The notes under the pieces were generated by a model. The model did not search any database. It was not told where the DNA came from and saw only the letters and a program-made list of their open reading frames with translations. This document shows, one piece after another, positions 50,980 through 59,347 of a stretch of DNA of 64,000 bases; position 1 is the first letter of the stretch, and each line of letters begins with the position of its first letter. The stretch is from Cupriavidus pauculus (GTDB taxonomy: Bacteria; Pseudomonadota; Gammaproteobacteria; Burkholderiales; Burkholderiaceae): contig NZ_CP044067.1 in assembly GCF_008693385.1 (NCBI RefSeq), forward strand, positions 248,001-312,000, written 5' to 3'. Both the position numbers and the translations under genes were made by a program.

Positions 50980-51966
50980 ATGCAACGAGTCGGAACGCTG
51001 GCGCGCATCGCCATGGCAACCGTGGCGATCGTCACGGGTGCCACGGCACACGCGCAGAACTATCCCACCAAGCCCATCACCTGGATCGTGCCCTTCGCGG
51101 CCGGCGGCCCCACGGACGCACTCGCCCGCAGCATCGCCGAACGCGTCTCGCGCGAGGTCGGCCAGTCGATCGTCATCGACAACTCGCCGGGCGCCGGCGG
51201 CACCGTGGGCGCGACCAAGGCGGCCCGCGCCAACAATGACGGCTACACGATGCTGGTCGGGCATATGGGCTACATGGGCGCGGCGCCCGCGCTCTACAAG
51301 AAGCTGTCGTACGACCCGGTCAAGGACTTCGCGCCGGTGTTCCGCTTTCCCGATACACCGATGGTGCTGATGGTGCGCAAGGACCATCCGGCCAGGGATG
51401 TGAAGGCGTTCGTCGAGTACGGCAAGCAGAACCCGGGCAAGCTGAACATCAGCAATGCGGGCATGGGATCGACCTCTCACCTGATCGCGGCAATGTTCGC
51501 GTCGGCGGCGGGCATGAAGGTGTCGCTGGTCCCGTACAAGGGCGCCGGCCCGGCGCTGATCGACGTCATCGGCGGGCAGGTCGATGGGATGTTCGACCAG
51601 ACCAACACGGCGCTGCCGCAGATCACGGAGTCGAAGGTCCGCGCACTGGCGGTCACGTCCGCGACACGCGTCGCCCAGATCAAGGACGTGCCGACCCTCG
51701 CGGAAACGGTGATCCCGGGCTTCGAGGCGGCCACGTGGTATGGCATCTACGCGCCCAGGGGTACGCCGCAGGCCGCGATCGACAAGATGCAGGCCGCCTA
51801 TCTGAAGGTCATGAGCGACAAGTCCTTCACGGACCGCCTGACGGCACAGGCCATCCAGACGCTACCCACGGAGAAGTACACGGCGGCCGCGCTGGGCAAG
51901 CATACGGAATCGGAAGTCGCGCGCTGGAAAGTGCTGGCCGCCAAGGCCAATATCTCGCTGGATTGA
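50980..51966 (+). CDS. Bug/TctC-family solute receptor
   Basis: A 328-aa periplasmic receptor with a signal peptide ending near GATAHAQ (about residue 25). NYPTKPITWIVPFAAGGPTDALARSIAERV, IVIDNSPGAGGTVGATKAARA, SLVPYKGAGPALIDVIGGQVDGMFDQ and IKDVPTLAE are the Bug landmarks. I start at ATG 50980, behind AGAGGAGAC, not the long in-frame opening at 50692 that lies over the symporter gene. It is the third gene of the GntR-controlled operon, giving it two independent uptake or sensing components. Confidence 0.93.
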   Translation: MQRVGTLARIAMATVAIVTGATAHAQNYPTKPITWIVPFAAGGPTDALARSIAERVSREVGQSIVIDNSPGAGGTVGATKAARANNDGYTMLVGHMGYMGAAPALYKKLSYDPVKDFAPVFRFPDTPMVLMVRKDHPARDVKAFVEYGKQNPGKLNISNAGMGSTSHLIAAMFASAAGMKVSLVPYKGAGPALIDVIGGQVDGMFDQTNTALPQITESKVRALAVTSATRVAQIKDVPTLAETVIPGFEAATWYGIYAPRGTPQAAIDKMQAAYLKVMSDKSFTDRLTAQAIQTLPTEKYTAAALGKHTESEVARWKVLAAKANISLD

Positions 51967-51973
51967 GACGGTC

Positions 51974-52732
51974 TTACCGAGCCGCGCGCGCCTGCAGCTG
52001 CATGAGCGCGCGGTCGGTCTGCGCCAGGCGGATCTCGCTCGACGCGAACGCCGCAAGGGCCTCGAGGGTCTGGGTCTGCGTGGCATCGAGCGTGCGCGGC
52101 GCGTAATCCATCACGCAGATGGAACCGAGCGCATAGCCCTCGGGGTCCAGCACCGGCGCGCCCGCATAGAACCGGAAATGCGGCGCGCCCGCGACTGCGG
52201 GGTTCGATGCGAATGAAAGGTGCGTCGACAGATCGTTCACGACAAAGACCTGCCGTTGCAGGACCGTGTGATTGCAGAACGCCCAGCTGCGCGGAGACTC
52301 GGTCATGTCCAGTCCCTGCCGGGATTTGAACCACTGGCGCGTGGGCGTCAGGATCGTCATCAAGGCCACCGGCGCCGAGAGCGTTTGTGCCGCCATCCAC
52401 GTAATGCGGTCGAAAGCGGTCTCTGGGGCCGTATCGACCAGACCGGAACGCTCGACCGCAAGCAGACGGCGCGATTCATCGGCGGCAACGGGATAGGCGC
52501 CCGCGGCATCCACCGCGGGCAGGGTGGCGCTCGCCGTGTCCTGCGGCAAGGCCGGCCGTTCGCGCGCCATCAACGCCTGCACTTCCGACCGGAACACGCG
52601 GCGATGCCCGCCCGGCGTCTTCCACGACGTCAGCGTCCCACCCTCGATCAGCAACTGTGCGGTGCGTACCGAGATCCCCAGCATTTTGGCGACCTGCGTG
52701 GTGGTCAGAACGTTGTCTTCCATGAGATTCAT
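51974..52732 (-). CDS. excisionase-type HTH / GAF-domain sensor protein
   Basis: A 252-aa two-domain protein. Residues about 8-60 (LTTTQVAKMLGISVRTAQLLIEGGTLTSWKTPGGHRRVFRSEVQAL) form an excisionase/MerR-like winged HTH. Residues about 90-240 are a GAF domain (DTAPETAFDRITWMAAQTL...SWAFCNHTVLQRQVFVVNDLS...RFYAGAPVLDPEGYALGSICVMDYAPR), the type that binds small molecules or chromophores. It is probably a one-component sensor regulator rather than a recombination factor. ATG 52732 or 52723 could be the start. It is divergent from a GMC oxidoreductase across an AT-rich region. Confidence 0.83.
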   Translation of the reverse strand: MNLMEDNVLTTTQVAKMLGISVRTAQLLIEGGTLTSWKTPGGHRRVFRSEVQALMARERPALPQDTASATLPAVDAAGAYPVAADESRRLLAVERSGLVDTAPETAFDRITWMAAQTLSAPVALMTILTPTRQWFKSRQGLDMTESPRSWAFCNHTVLQRQVFVVNDLSTHLSFASNPAVAGAPHFRFYAGAPVLDPEGYALGSICVMDYAPRTLDATQTQTLEALAAFASSEIRLAQTDRALMQLQARAAR

Positions 52733-52807
52733 GCGTTTGCGTGCGGTCCGTAGTGTACCGGCGCGGCCGGCTTCCCGCGCTGGCCTGCATCCCGTCGTGC
52801 GAACTCG

Positions 52808-52829
52808 CAATTTAAATTATACAAAATTG
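52808..52829. promoter_or_regulatory. AT-rich inverted repeat overlapping a TATAAT box
   Basis: CAATTT (52808-52813) and AAATTG (52824-52829) flank 10 bases. On the minus strand, TATAAT (52821 to 52816) lies between the arms and would serve the HTH/GAF gene. On the plus strand, TTGATA (52827-52832) and TAGACT (52851-52856), 18 bp apart, could serve the GMC gene. The local A+T richness stands out from the surrounding high-GC sequence. A dimer bound to this repeat could control both directions. Confidence 0.45.
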
Positions 52830-52891
52830 ATAGGTTCGATGGAATTGAATTAGACTCCGGCTCATCGCAACTCCCCCCTGAAAGGAACACG

Positions 52892-54436
52892 ATGGTCCCG
52901 AGCGAAGCATTTGATTTCATCGTCTGCGGTGCGGGCACGGCCGGATCGGTCGTTGCCGCGCGCCTGGCGGAGAACCCCGACGTCCGCGTGCTGCTGATCG
53001 AGGCGGGTGGCAGCGACGACGTGCCAGAGGTGATGAGCCCTGCACAATGGTCGATGAACCTTGGCGGCGTGCGCGACTGGAACTTCATGGCCCAGCCGAA
53101 TCGCCACGTGAATGGCCGCGCCATTCCGCTGAACATGGGCAAGGTGCTCGGCGGCGGTTCCAGCATCAACGTCATGGTGTGGGCCCGCGGGCATCGCAAC
53201 GACTGGGAGGACTTCGCGGAGGCGACGGGCGACCCCGGCTGGGGTTACGAATCGGTGCTCAAGATCTATCAGCGCGTGGAGAACTACCAGGGCACGCCCG
53301 ATCCGCTGCGGCGCGGCGTGAACGGCCCCGTGTACGTCAGCCCGGCGCGCCAGGCGCAGCCGATTGCCCACGCGATGGTCGATGCCGCGCGCGAGCTCGG
53401 CATTCCAAGCTACGACAACCCGAACGGCGCCATGATGGAAGGGCGCGGCGGTGCCGCGATCAGCGACCTGATCGTTCGCGACGGCAAGCGGTCGTCGATC
53501 TATCGCGCCTATGTGCATCCGCGCATCGGGCAGCCCAATCTCACCGTATTGCCCCATACGCTCGTGTCCCGCCTTGTCCTGCGCGGCACGACCGTCGTCG
53601 GCGTGGAAGCGATCCATCACGGCGAGCGTCATATCTTCCGTGCGAACCGTGAGGTCATCCTGTCGATGGGCGCGATCAATACGCCGAAGGTACTGATGCA
53701 GTCCGGCATCGGCGACGAGGATGAACTGCGCCGGCACGGCCTGCCCGTCGTGCAGCACCTGCCAGGCGTGGGGGCCAATCACCAGGACCACGTGTCGTTC
53801 GGCGTCATCTTCGAATACCGCGAGCCTCAGGCCATCGGCCACGGCGGCTCGGAGGCCACGTTGTACTGGTCGAGCGAGCCGGGCATGCATCTGCCCGACA
53901 TGTTCCACTGCCAGACCGAAATGCCGGTGCCGAGCGCGGAGACCATGGCGATGGACGTTCCGTTGCATGGCTGGACCATGTTCGCGGGCCTTGCGCATCC
54001 GGAAAGCCGCGGACGCGTGCGGCTGTCGGGCCCCGATGTGCGCGATGCGCCGATCATCGAGGCGAACACGCTCTCGCATCCCAACGATATGAAGACCGCG
54101 CTCGCCAATATCGCGCTCGTGCGCGAGCTCGGCGCCAGGCCCTGCTTCGACAGGCTCGTCACGCGTGAAGCGCTGCCCGGCAAGCTGCGCGGCAAGGAGC
54201 TGGAGGACTACGCGCGCAATGCGGCGGTCACATACTGGCACCAGTGCTGCACGGCGAAGATGGGGCGCGATGCGATGTCGGTGGTCGATGGCCGCCTGAA
54301 AGTCTATGGCATCGAAGGGCTGCGCATCGCCGATGCATCCGTGTTGCCGCACGTCACGAGCGGGAACACGATGGCGCCCTGCGTGGTCGTCGGCGAGCGC
54401 GCCGCGGAGCAGATCCGCACGGCCTACGGCATCTAG
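52892..54436 (+). CDS. GMC-family FAD oxidoreductase (choline dehydrogenase-like)
   Basis: A 514-aa glucose-methanol-choline oxidoreductase that oxidises an alcohol with FAD. The ADP-binding motif is IVCGAGTAGSVVAARL (about 10-25). GKVLGGGSSINVMVWARGHRNDWE and ILSMGAINTPKVLMQSGIGD are the two GMC signatures. The active site has the His of TYWHQCCTAKMG and the Asn of VTSGNTMAPCVVVGERAAE. No signal peptide is present. AAAGGA precedes the ATG. Its stop codon shares CTAG with the convergent DoxX gene stop. Confidence 0.93.
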   Translation: MVPSEAFDFIVCGAGTAGSVVAARLAENPDVRVLLIEAGGSDDVPEVMSPAQWSMNLGGVRDWNFMAQPNRHVNGRAIPLNMGKVLGGGSSINVMVWARGHRNDWEDFAEATGDPGWGYESVLKIYQRVENYQGTPDPLRRGVNGPVYVSPARQAQPIAHAMVDAARELGIPSYDNPNGAMMEGRGGAAISDLIVRDGKRSSIYRAYVHPRIGQPNLTVLPHTLVSRLVLRGTTVVGVEAIHHGERHIFRANREVILSMGAINTPKVLMQSGIGDEDELRRHGLPVVQHLPGVGANHQDHVSFGVIFEYREPQAIGHGGSEATLYWSSEPGMHLPDMFHCQTEMPVPSAETMAMDVPLHGWTMFAGLAHPESRGRVRLSGPDVRDAPIIEANTLSHPNDMKTALANIALVRELGARPCFDRLVTREALPGKLRGKELEDYARNAAVTYWHQCCTAKMGRDAMSVVDGRLKVYGIEGLRIADASVLPHVTSGNTMAPCVVVGERAAEQIRTAYGI

Positions 54437-54897
54437 CGGAGCGAGGCGGGGGCGGCCACCATGCGGCGGGCGATCAGCGTGTCCACCGCATAGGCGCCGC
54501 CGCCGCGCGCGACCATATACAGCGCCAGACAGCCCATGAGCACGGGGAACTCGATGCCCCGGTCGATCCACGGCCACGTGGGCCCCAGCGCGTAGCTGAT
54601 GGCCAGCATCTCCAGTACGACGAGGCCCGCGATCCATCGCGTGCCAAGCCCGAGCAGGAGCATGAGCGCGCCACCTGTCTCCAGCAGCATGACGAGAAAC
54701 GCGAGCTGCGGGGCAAACGGCAAACCCATCACGTCGCCGATCAGGCGGATCGATCCCGCCATGGGATCGGCCATCGACCCATGCGAGGTGCCGAGCGCCT
54801 TGGGCAGGCCGTGGGTGAACAGCACCGCGCCAAAGACGACGCGGAGCAGGGCATAGCAAGCGGGTTCATGGCGGGAGGCATGCGAGAGGCGGGTCAT
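54433..54897 (-). CDS. DoxX-family membrane protein
   Basis: A 154-aa protein with four hydrophobic helices. LLRVVFGAVLFTHGLPKALG and LVMLLETGGALMLLLGLGTRWIAGLVVLEMLAISYALG are typical of DoxX/SURF4-type proteins. Members are linked to thiosulfate:quinone oxidation or redox homeostasis, but most have no known role. It overlaps the GMC gene only in the shared CTAG. No operon partner is visible. Confidence 0.88.
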   Translation of the reverse strand: MTRLSHASRHEPACYALLRVVFGAVLFTHGLPKALGTSHGSMADPMAGSIRLIGDVMGLPFAPQLAFLVMLLETGGALMLLLGLGTRWIAGLVVLEMLAISYALGPTWPWIDRGIEFPVLMGCLALYMVARGGGAYAVDTLIARRMVAAPASLR

Positions 54898-55085
54898 GGG
54901 TCGCTCGATCGAGGGAGACGTCCGCGCATTGTTTACGGGTATGGCCGTCAGATATACGGGCCAAACCTGTCAGGTCCTTCCGGGAATCGCCAACAATCAA
55001 ACGGCGATGATCGAGCCCGCAGTGTTAACCGCCGACAGGACCTGTGCGAATCCGACCGGCTCTGCTTCACGGGATTTAATGTGAA

Positions 55086-55114
55086 TTGTCTTGCCGCGGG
55101 TCGTACGGTATCTA
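55086..55114 (+). promoter_or_regulatory. candidate sigma-70 promoter of the exported hydrolase
   Basis: TTGTCT (55086-55091) and TATCTA (55109-55114) are 17 bp apart, with a leader of about 28 bases to the ATG at 55149. The rest of the 251-bp gap between the divergent DoxX and hydrolase genes shows nothing else that I can support. Confidence 0.42.
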
Positions 55115-55148
55115 GACGACGCAGGGTCTACCGCCGGGAGAATTCGAC

Positions 55149-56123
55149 ATGACGTGCCGCTTGCTGAATACGCTGTGGATGGCTGGGCTGCTCGCTGCCG
55201 TCCAACCCGCACTGGCCGCGTGCCCCAAACCGGCCCGCGCCGGGACCGCGCAGGCCGTCGCCGTCGTGCACTACCGAACGGCGTCGATCGATGGCGTCGA
55301 TGTCTTCTACCGCGAGGCGGGTCCCGCCAACGGACCGGTCGTGCTGCTGCTGCACGGGTTCCCGACGTCGTCGCATATGTTCCGTAACCTCATCCCGCTC
55401 CTCGCGGACCGGTACCACGTGATCGCGCCCGACTACCCCGGGTTCGGGCAGAGCGGCATGCCGGACCGGGCAAATTTCGCGTACACCTTCGCGCAATACG
55501 CGGACATCATCGACAAGCTCACGGTCAAGCTTGGCGCGGCGCGGTACAGCATGTACGTCATGGACTACGGCGCGCCCGTCGGGTACCGGCTCGCCATTGC
55601 CCACCCCGAACGCGTGCAGGCGCTGATCGTGCAGAACGGCAACGCGTATACGGAAGGGCTGGGCGCATTCTGGGACCCCATCAAGGCGTACTGGGCGGAA
55701 GACACGCCGGCACGCCGGAATGCGCTGGCGGGCCTCGTCACGCTGGATACGACGAAATTCCAGTACACGGACGGCATGAGCGATCTCTCGCGCATCAGCC
55801 CCGACAACTGGGTCATCGACCAGGCGTTGCTGGATCGGCCCGGCAACCGGGATATCCAGCTCGATCTGTTCCGCGACTATGGAACGAACGTCCCGCTCTA
55901 CCCGAAATTCCAGGCCTTCTTCCGCGAACGCAAACCCCCGACCCTGATCGTCTGGGGCAAGAACGACAAGATCTTCCCGGAGCCGGGCGCGCATCCCTAC
56001 AAGCGCGACCTGCCCGACGCCGAGCTCCATCTGCTCGACACCGGACATTTCGCGCTCGAGGACAAACTCGATGTCATGGCGCCGATGATCCGCGGATTTC
56101 TGGACCGAAAGCTCTGCCGGTGA
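55149..56123 (+). CDS. exported alpha/beta hydrolase with Asp nucleophile (haloalkane dehalogenase/epoxide hydrolase-like)
   Basis: A 324-aa alpha/beta hydrolase with a signal peptide [60 protein letters not shown] is the oxyanion-hole region. The nucleophile elbow reads [15 protein letters not shown], with Asp in place of Ser, as in haloalkane dehalogenases and epoxide hydrolases. The His lies in DTGHFALED. The Asp nucleophile argues against esterase activity. Periplasmic export is unusual for those enzyme classes. The gene stands alone; its stop is 12 bp from the convergent msrA. Confidence 0.87.
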   Translation: MTCRLLNTLWMAGLLAAVQPALAACPKPARAGTAQAVAVVHYRTASIDGVDVFYREAGPANGPVVLLLHGFPTSSHMFRNLIPLLADRYHVIAPDYPGFGQSGMPDRANFAYTFAQYADIIDKLTVKLGAARYSMYVMDYGAPVGYRLAIAHPERVQALIVQNGNAYTEGLGAFWDPIKAYWAEDTPARRNALAGLVTLDTTKFQYTDGMSDLSRISPDNWVIDQALLDRPGNRDIQLDLFRDYGTNVPLYPKFQAFFRERKPPTLIVWGKNDKIFPEPGAHPYKRDLPDAELHLLDTGHFALEDKLDVMAPMIRGFLDRKLCR

Positions 56124-56135
56124 CCGGCGGGCCCA

Positions 56136-56879
56136 TCACATCGCCCGCTTCGACACCAGCACCGCATCGTCGCGATAGATGTCCGGGAACATCGTCTTCA
56201 GATTGGCGACCTTCGGCAGGTCGTTGATCACGATATACGGATGGTTCGGGTTCTTGACCAGAAAGTCCTGATGGTAGTCCTCGGCGGCGTAGAAGCCCTT
56301 GTTGGGCTCGATGCGCGTCACGATCGGGGCGCCGAAGGATTTGGCGCCGCCAAGCTGGGCGATGTAGTTCTGCGCGATTGTCTGCTGTTCGGGCGTGGTC
56401 GGGAAGATGGCCGAGCGGTACTGCGTGCCGTGGTCGGGACCCTGGTAGTTCAGTTGCGTCGGGTTATGCGCGACCGAGAAAAAGATCTGCAGCAGCTTGC
56501 CGTAGCTGACCTGCGTCGGGTCGTAGCGGATTTCCACGGACTCGGCATGGCCGGTCGTGCCCGTGCCCACGCGCTCGTACTGCGCGGTGTTCGCCGCGCC
56601 GCCGGCATAGCCCGAGGTCACGCGCGTCACGCCCTTTACGTGTTCGAACACGCCCTGCACGCCCCAGAAGCAGCCGCCCGCGAAGACGGCGGTCTGGGTG
56701 CGGCCCGGGCCCGATGCGCCCGGCTTCTCGTCGGCCACCGGCGCGGGAATCTTGACCGCGGGTTCGCTCGATAGCACCGGTCTGGCGACGCCGCCGAACA
56801 AGGCGGCCAGCAATGCCAGTCCGGCGAGCCGGGCGGGGGTAGGGCGCAGCCGGCGTTGCAGTGTGGCGATGACGTTCAT
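56136..56879 (-). CDS. msrA: peptide-methionine (S)-S-oxide reductase MsrA, membrane-anchored or exported, one-Cys type
   Basis: A 247-aa MsrA that reduces the S epimer of methionine sulfoxide in proteins. An N-terminal signal or anchor (RLAGLALLAALFGGVARPVLS, about residues 17-37) precedes the catalytic domain with GGCFWG (Cys70). Cys70 is the only cysteine in the protein, so there is no resolving Cys and reduction must come directly from a partner. The following gene pair on the operon, dipZ and msrB, would provide that. Start ATG 56879. It is the third gene of msrB-dipZ-msrA, 28 bp after dipZ. Confidence 0.92.
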   Translation of the reverse strand: MNVIATLQRRLRPTPARLAGLALLAALFGGVARPVLSSEPAVKIPAPVADEKPGASGPGRTQTAVFAGGCFWGVQGVFEHVKGVTRVTSGYAGGAANTAQYERVGTGTTGHAESVEIRYDPTQVSYGKLLQIFFSVAHNPTQLNYQGPDHGTQYRSAIFPTTPEQQTIAQNYIAQLGGAKSFGAPIVTRIEPNKGFYAAEDYHQDFLVKNPNHPYIVINDLPKVANLKTMFPDIYRDDAVLVSKRAM

Positions 56880-56907
56880 GATCTGACTCTCTGAAGAAGG
56901 GAATACA

Positions 56908-58683
56908 TTAGCCGAACGTAAAGGCATACGCCTTCACCCCGGGATCGAGAAATTCGATGGCAAACGTCCTGTCGTGGACGTCGCCGCTCTGCCGGACCAG
57001 TTGATAGAGCCGCTGGTCCGTCACCGTGCCGCCGCCATCGGCCGCCACATCGGTGCCATGCGAGGCCCCGGGCGCCTTGCCGTCGATCGTCACACGGAAT
57101 CGCACGGGCTTGCCATCGGCCGAAGGACCGAGCACGAGGTGCAGATCGCGCGCATGGAAGCGATAGACGATGCCGCCCGCGTGACGCCCGAGCGTCGCGT
57201 CTTCCTCGCCGACCTTCCAGTTGCCGGTCAGGCCCCACTGATTGAGCGCGAGATCGGCGGGCGTACGGTAGTCCTTCGGCTCGTCTTCCTTCGCCCCGCC
57301 GTCCGACACGAAGTTCTCGGCACGCGCGTAGCCGACGTAGGTTTCCGGCGACCGCATCGCATCCTTGTCGGGGGCCATTTCGACGCCCGTCGCTGCGACC
57401 TTTCTTGCACCCGTGGGCGCGTCCGCTCCGGCGACGTCCGCATGGCCGGCCTCCGCGAGCAACTGGCGAATGACCGCCTCCGATTTCTCGTACTCGCCTT
57501 CCCCGAAATGGTGGAAGCGAATGCGTCCCTGCGCATCGATAAAGTAGTGCGCGGGCCAGTAGTTGTTGCCGAACGCGCGCCAGATCGCATAGTTGTTGTC
57601 GATGGCGATGGGGTAGGTCACGCCCAGGTCGCGCGCGGCCTTGCGGACATTGTCGATATTGCGCTCGAACGCAAACTCGGGCGCATGCACGCCGATCACG
57701 ACAAGCCCCTTGTCCCGATACTTCTCTGCCCAGGTTTTCACATAGGGCAGGGTACGCAGGCAGTTGATGCAGGAGTAGGTCCAGAAATCGACGAGCACGA
57801 CCTTGCCGCGCAGTGCTTCGCCGCTGAGCGGCGGCGAGTTCAGCCATTGCACGGCGCCGTCGAGGCCCGGGAACCTGCCTTCGACCGGCAGCACGGCGTC
57901 GGTGTTGGCGGTGCGCATCATCATCATCGAGCCGCCGTCATTGACGCCTTGCGCCGGCTTCGGGGACAGCTTGTTCACGAGCTGCTGCTCCAGCCCACCG
58001 GTCGCGACGGTCGAGATGCGCGTCAGCAGGCCGGTATCCAGTCCCAGCGCAATCGCCCCGACACCCACGAGCATCGCCGCCCCGATGCCGCGGCGAATCC
58101 ATTCCCCGACCCCGAGCGAGCGCTTCATGGCCGCGAACACGCGGCCGCCGATCAGCAGCGCGATGGCCAGCGACGTGGCCGCGCCGGCCGCATAGGCCAG
58201 CAGCAACAGCGTGGTGCCGATGCTCGCCCCCTGCAGGGCCGCGCCCGTCAGCACCAGGCCGAGAATCGGGCCCGCGCACGGCGCCCAGACGAGCCCCGTG
58301 GCGATGCCGAGCAGAAACGAGGCCGAGGCGCTGTTCTTGCCGCCACCGCTCTCGGCAAGGTTCGAGAGCCGGCTGCCCGCCCCGACCAGCGGATGCATGA
58401 GCCGTTCCGCCAGACGCGGCAGCAGCAGCGCCAGCCCGAACGCGGCCAGCAGCGCGATGGCCAGCCAGCGCCCGAACTCGTTGGCCTGCGCCACCCAGCC
58501 ACCGCCCACGGCGGCAAGCGTCGCCACCGCGGCAAACGTCACGCCCATGCCCGCGAGCAGCGGCAAGCCGCTACGGACGAAGGGCTGATCGGCGCGTGCG
58601 AAGACGAATGGCAGCACCGGCAGGATGCAGGGGCTCAGGATCGTGAGCACCCCGCCAAGGAAAGACAGCACGAGGAGCAGCAT
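56908..58683 (-). CDS. DipZ-like thiol reductase (CcdA membrane domain + thioredoxin domain)
   Basis: A 591-aa protein that moves reducing power across the inner membrane. The N-terminal CcdA-like domain (about residues 1-225) has several helices with the conserved Cys19 (LSPCILPVLP) and Cys136 (WAPCAGPILG). A periplasmic thioredoxin-like domain follows, with the redox motif YSCINCLRTLP (CINC at 305-308). The C-terminal part (about 440-591) is the beta-rich extension found in mycobacterial DipZ-type proteins. Start ATG 58683. It lies between msrB and msrA and is the obvious electron donor for both. Confidence 0.9.
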   Translation of the reverse strand: MLLLVLSFLGGVLTILSPCILPVLPFVFARADQPFVRSGLPLLAGMGVTFAAVATLAAVGGGWVAQANEFGRWLAIALLAAFGLALLLPRLAERLMHPLVGAGSRLSNLAESGGGKNSASASFLLGIATGLVWAPCAGPILGLVLTGAALQGASIGTTLLLLAYAAGAATSLAIALLIGGRVFAAMKRSLGVGEWIRRGIGAAMLVGVGAIALGLDTGLLTRISTVATGGLEQQLVNKLSPKPAQGVNDGGSMMMMRTANTDAVLPVEGRFPGLDGAVQWLNSPPLSGEALRGKVVLVDFWTYSCINCLRTLPYVKTWAEKYRDKGLVVIGVHAPEFAFERNIDNVRKAARDLGVTYPIAIDNNYAIWRAFGNNYWPAHYFIDAQGRIRFHHFGEGEYEKSEAVIRQLLAEAGHADVAGADAPTGARKVAATGVEMAPDKDAMRSPETYVGYARAENFVSDGGAKEDEPKDYRTPADLALNQWGLTGNWKVGEEDATLGRHAGGIVYRFHARDLHLVLGPSADGKPVRFRVTIDGKAPGASHGTDVAADGGGTVTDQRLYQLVRQSGDVHDRTFAIEFLDPGVKAYAFTFG

Positions 58684-58697
58684 GGCAAGGGCTCCGG

Positions 58698-59228
58698 TCA
58701 GGCAGCGGCCGCGCGGAACGTCATGGCCACGCCGTTCATGCAGTAGCGCAGGCCGGTCGGCTTCGGTCCATCGTTGAACACGTGTCCGAGATGGCCGCCG
58801 CAGCGGCTGCAATGCACGGCGCTGCGCACCATGCCGAAGCTCCGGTCGTCCTCGGTGCCCACGGCGTTCTCGAGGGGCGCCCAGAAGCTGGGCCAGCCGG
58901 TACGGCTATCGAACTTGGTGGTGGAAGAGAACAGCGGCTGGTCGCATCCCGCGCAGGCAAAGATGCCCTTGCGATGCTCGTCGTTGAGCGGGCTGCTGTA
59001 CGGGCGCTCGGTCCCTTCCTTCCGCAGTACCGCGTACTGGTTCGCGCTGAGTTTTGCGCGCCACTCGGCGTCGGATAGCTGGAACGGAAAGCCGCCGGCC
59101 GGCGTCGGGGAGGGCGTGCCGGCTTCGCCGGGCCGCGGCGCGGCATTCAGCACGCGCCAGCCGCCCATGGCGGCCACGGCGGCGGCGAGGGTGCCGCCCG
59201 ATAGGAGAATGCGTCTCGACATGCCCAT
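58698..59228 (-). CDS. msrB: peptide-methionine (R)-S-oxide reductase MsrB, Tat/Sec-exported, one-Cys type
   Basis: A 176-aa MsrB that reduces the R epimer of methionine sulfoxide. The N-terminus MSRRILLSGGTLAAAVAAM looks like a twin-arginine-type export signal. Zinc ligands are Cys92, Cys95, Cys140 and Cys143; the catalytic Cys is Cys163 in LRYCMN. At the place of the usual resolving Cys (TKFDSGCGWPSF) it has TKFDSRTGWPSF, so it is a one-Cys enzyme. ATG 59228 or 59222 can serve as the start. It is the first gene of the operon and 119 bp from the divergent response regulator gene. Confidence 0.92.
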   Translation of the reverse strand: MGMSRRILLSGGTLAAAVAAMGGWRVLNAAPRPGEAGTPSPTPAGGFPFQLSDAEWRAKLSANQYAVLRKEGTERPYSSPLNDEHRKGIFACAGCDQPLFSSTTKFDSRTGWPSFWAPLENAVGTEDDRSFGMVRSAVHCSRCGGHLGHVFNDGPKPTGLRYCMNGVAMTFRAAAA

Positions 59229-59245
59229 GGTCAACTCCAGAGTGG

Positions 59246-59261
59246 CTGCGGATATTCGCAG
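59246..59261. promoter_or_regulatory. near-perfect 16-bp palindrome between msrB and the response-regulator gene
   Basis: CTGCGGATATTCGCAG has one mismatched pair. It lies 17 bp upstream of msrB and 86 bp upstream of the response-regulator ATG, a suitable place for control of the msr operon. OmpR-type proteins more often bind direct repeats, so the link to that regulator is uncertain. Confidence 0.35.
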
Positions 59262-59347
59262 ATTAGGTGCGCTTCCGTCGCCAAGTCCTCGCCAAACCTT
59301 AAACATTCTGTGATAACTGCGCCGGCGGTTTTCTGCACAATAGCGCC

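Noticed and set aside
54433..54436. Shared CTAG forming the stop codons of both convergent genes
   Set aside because: A neat arrangement, but convergent genes sharing TAG/CTA occur readily by chance in compact genomes.
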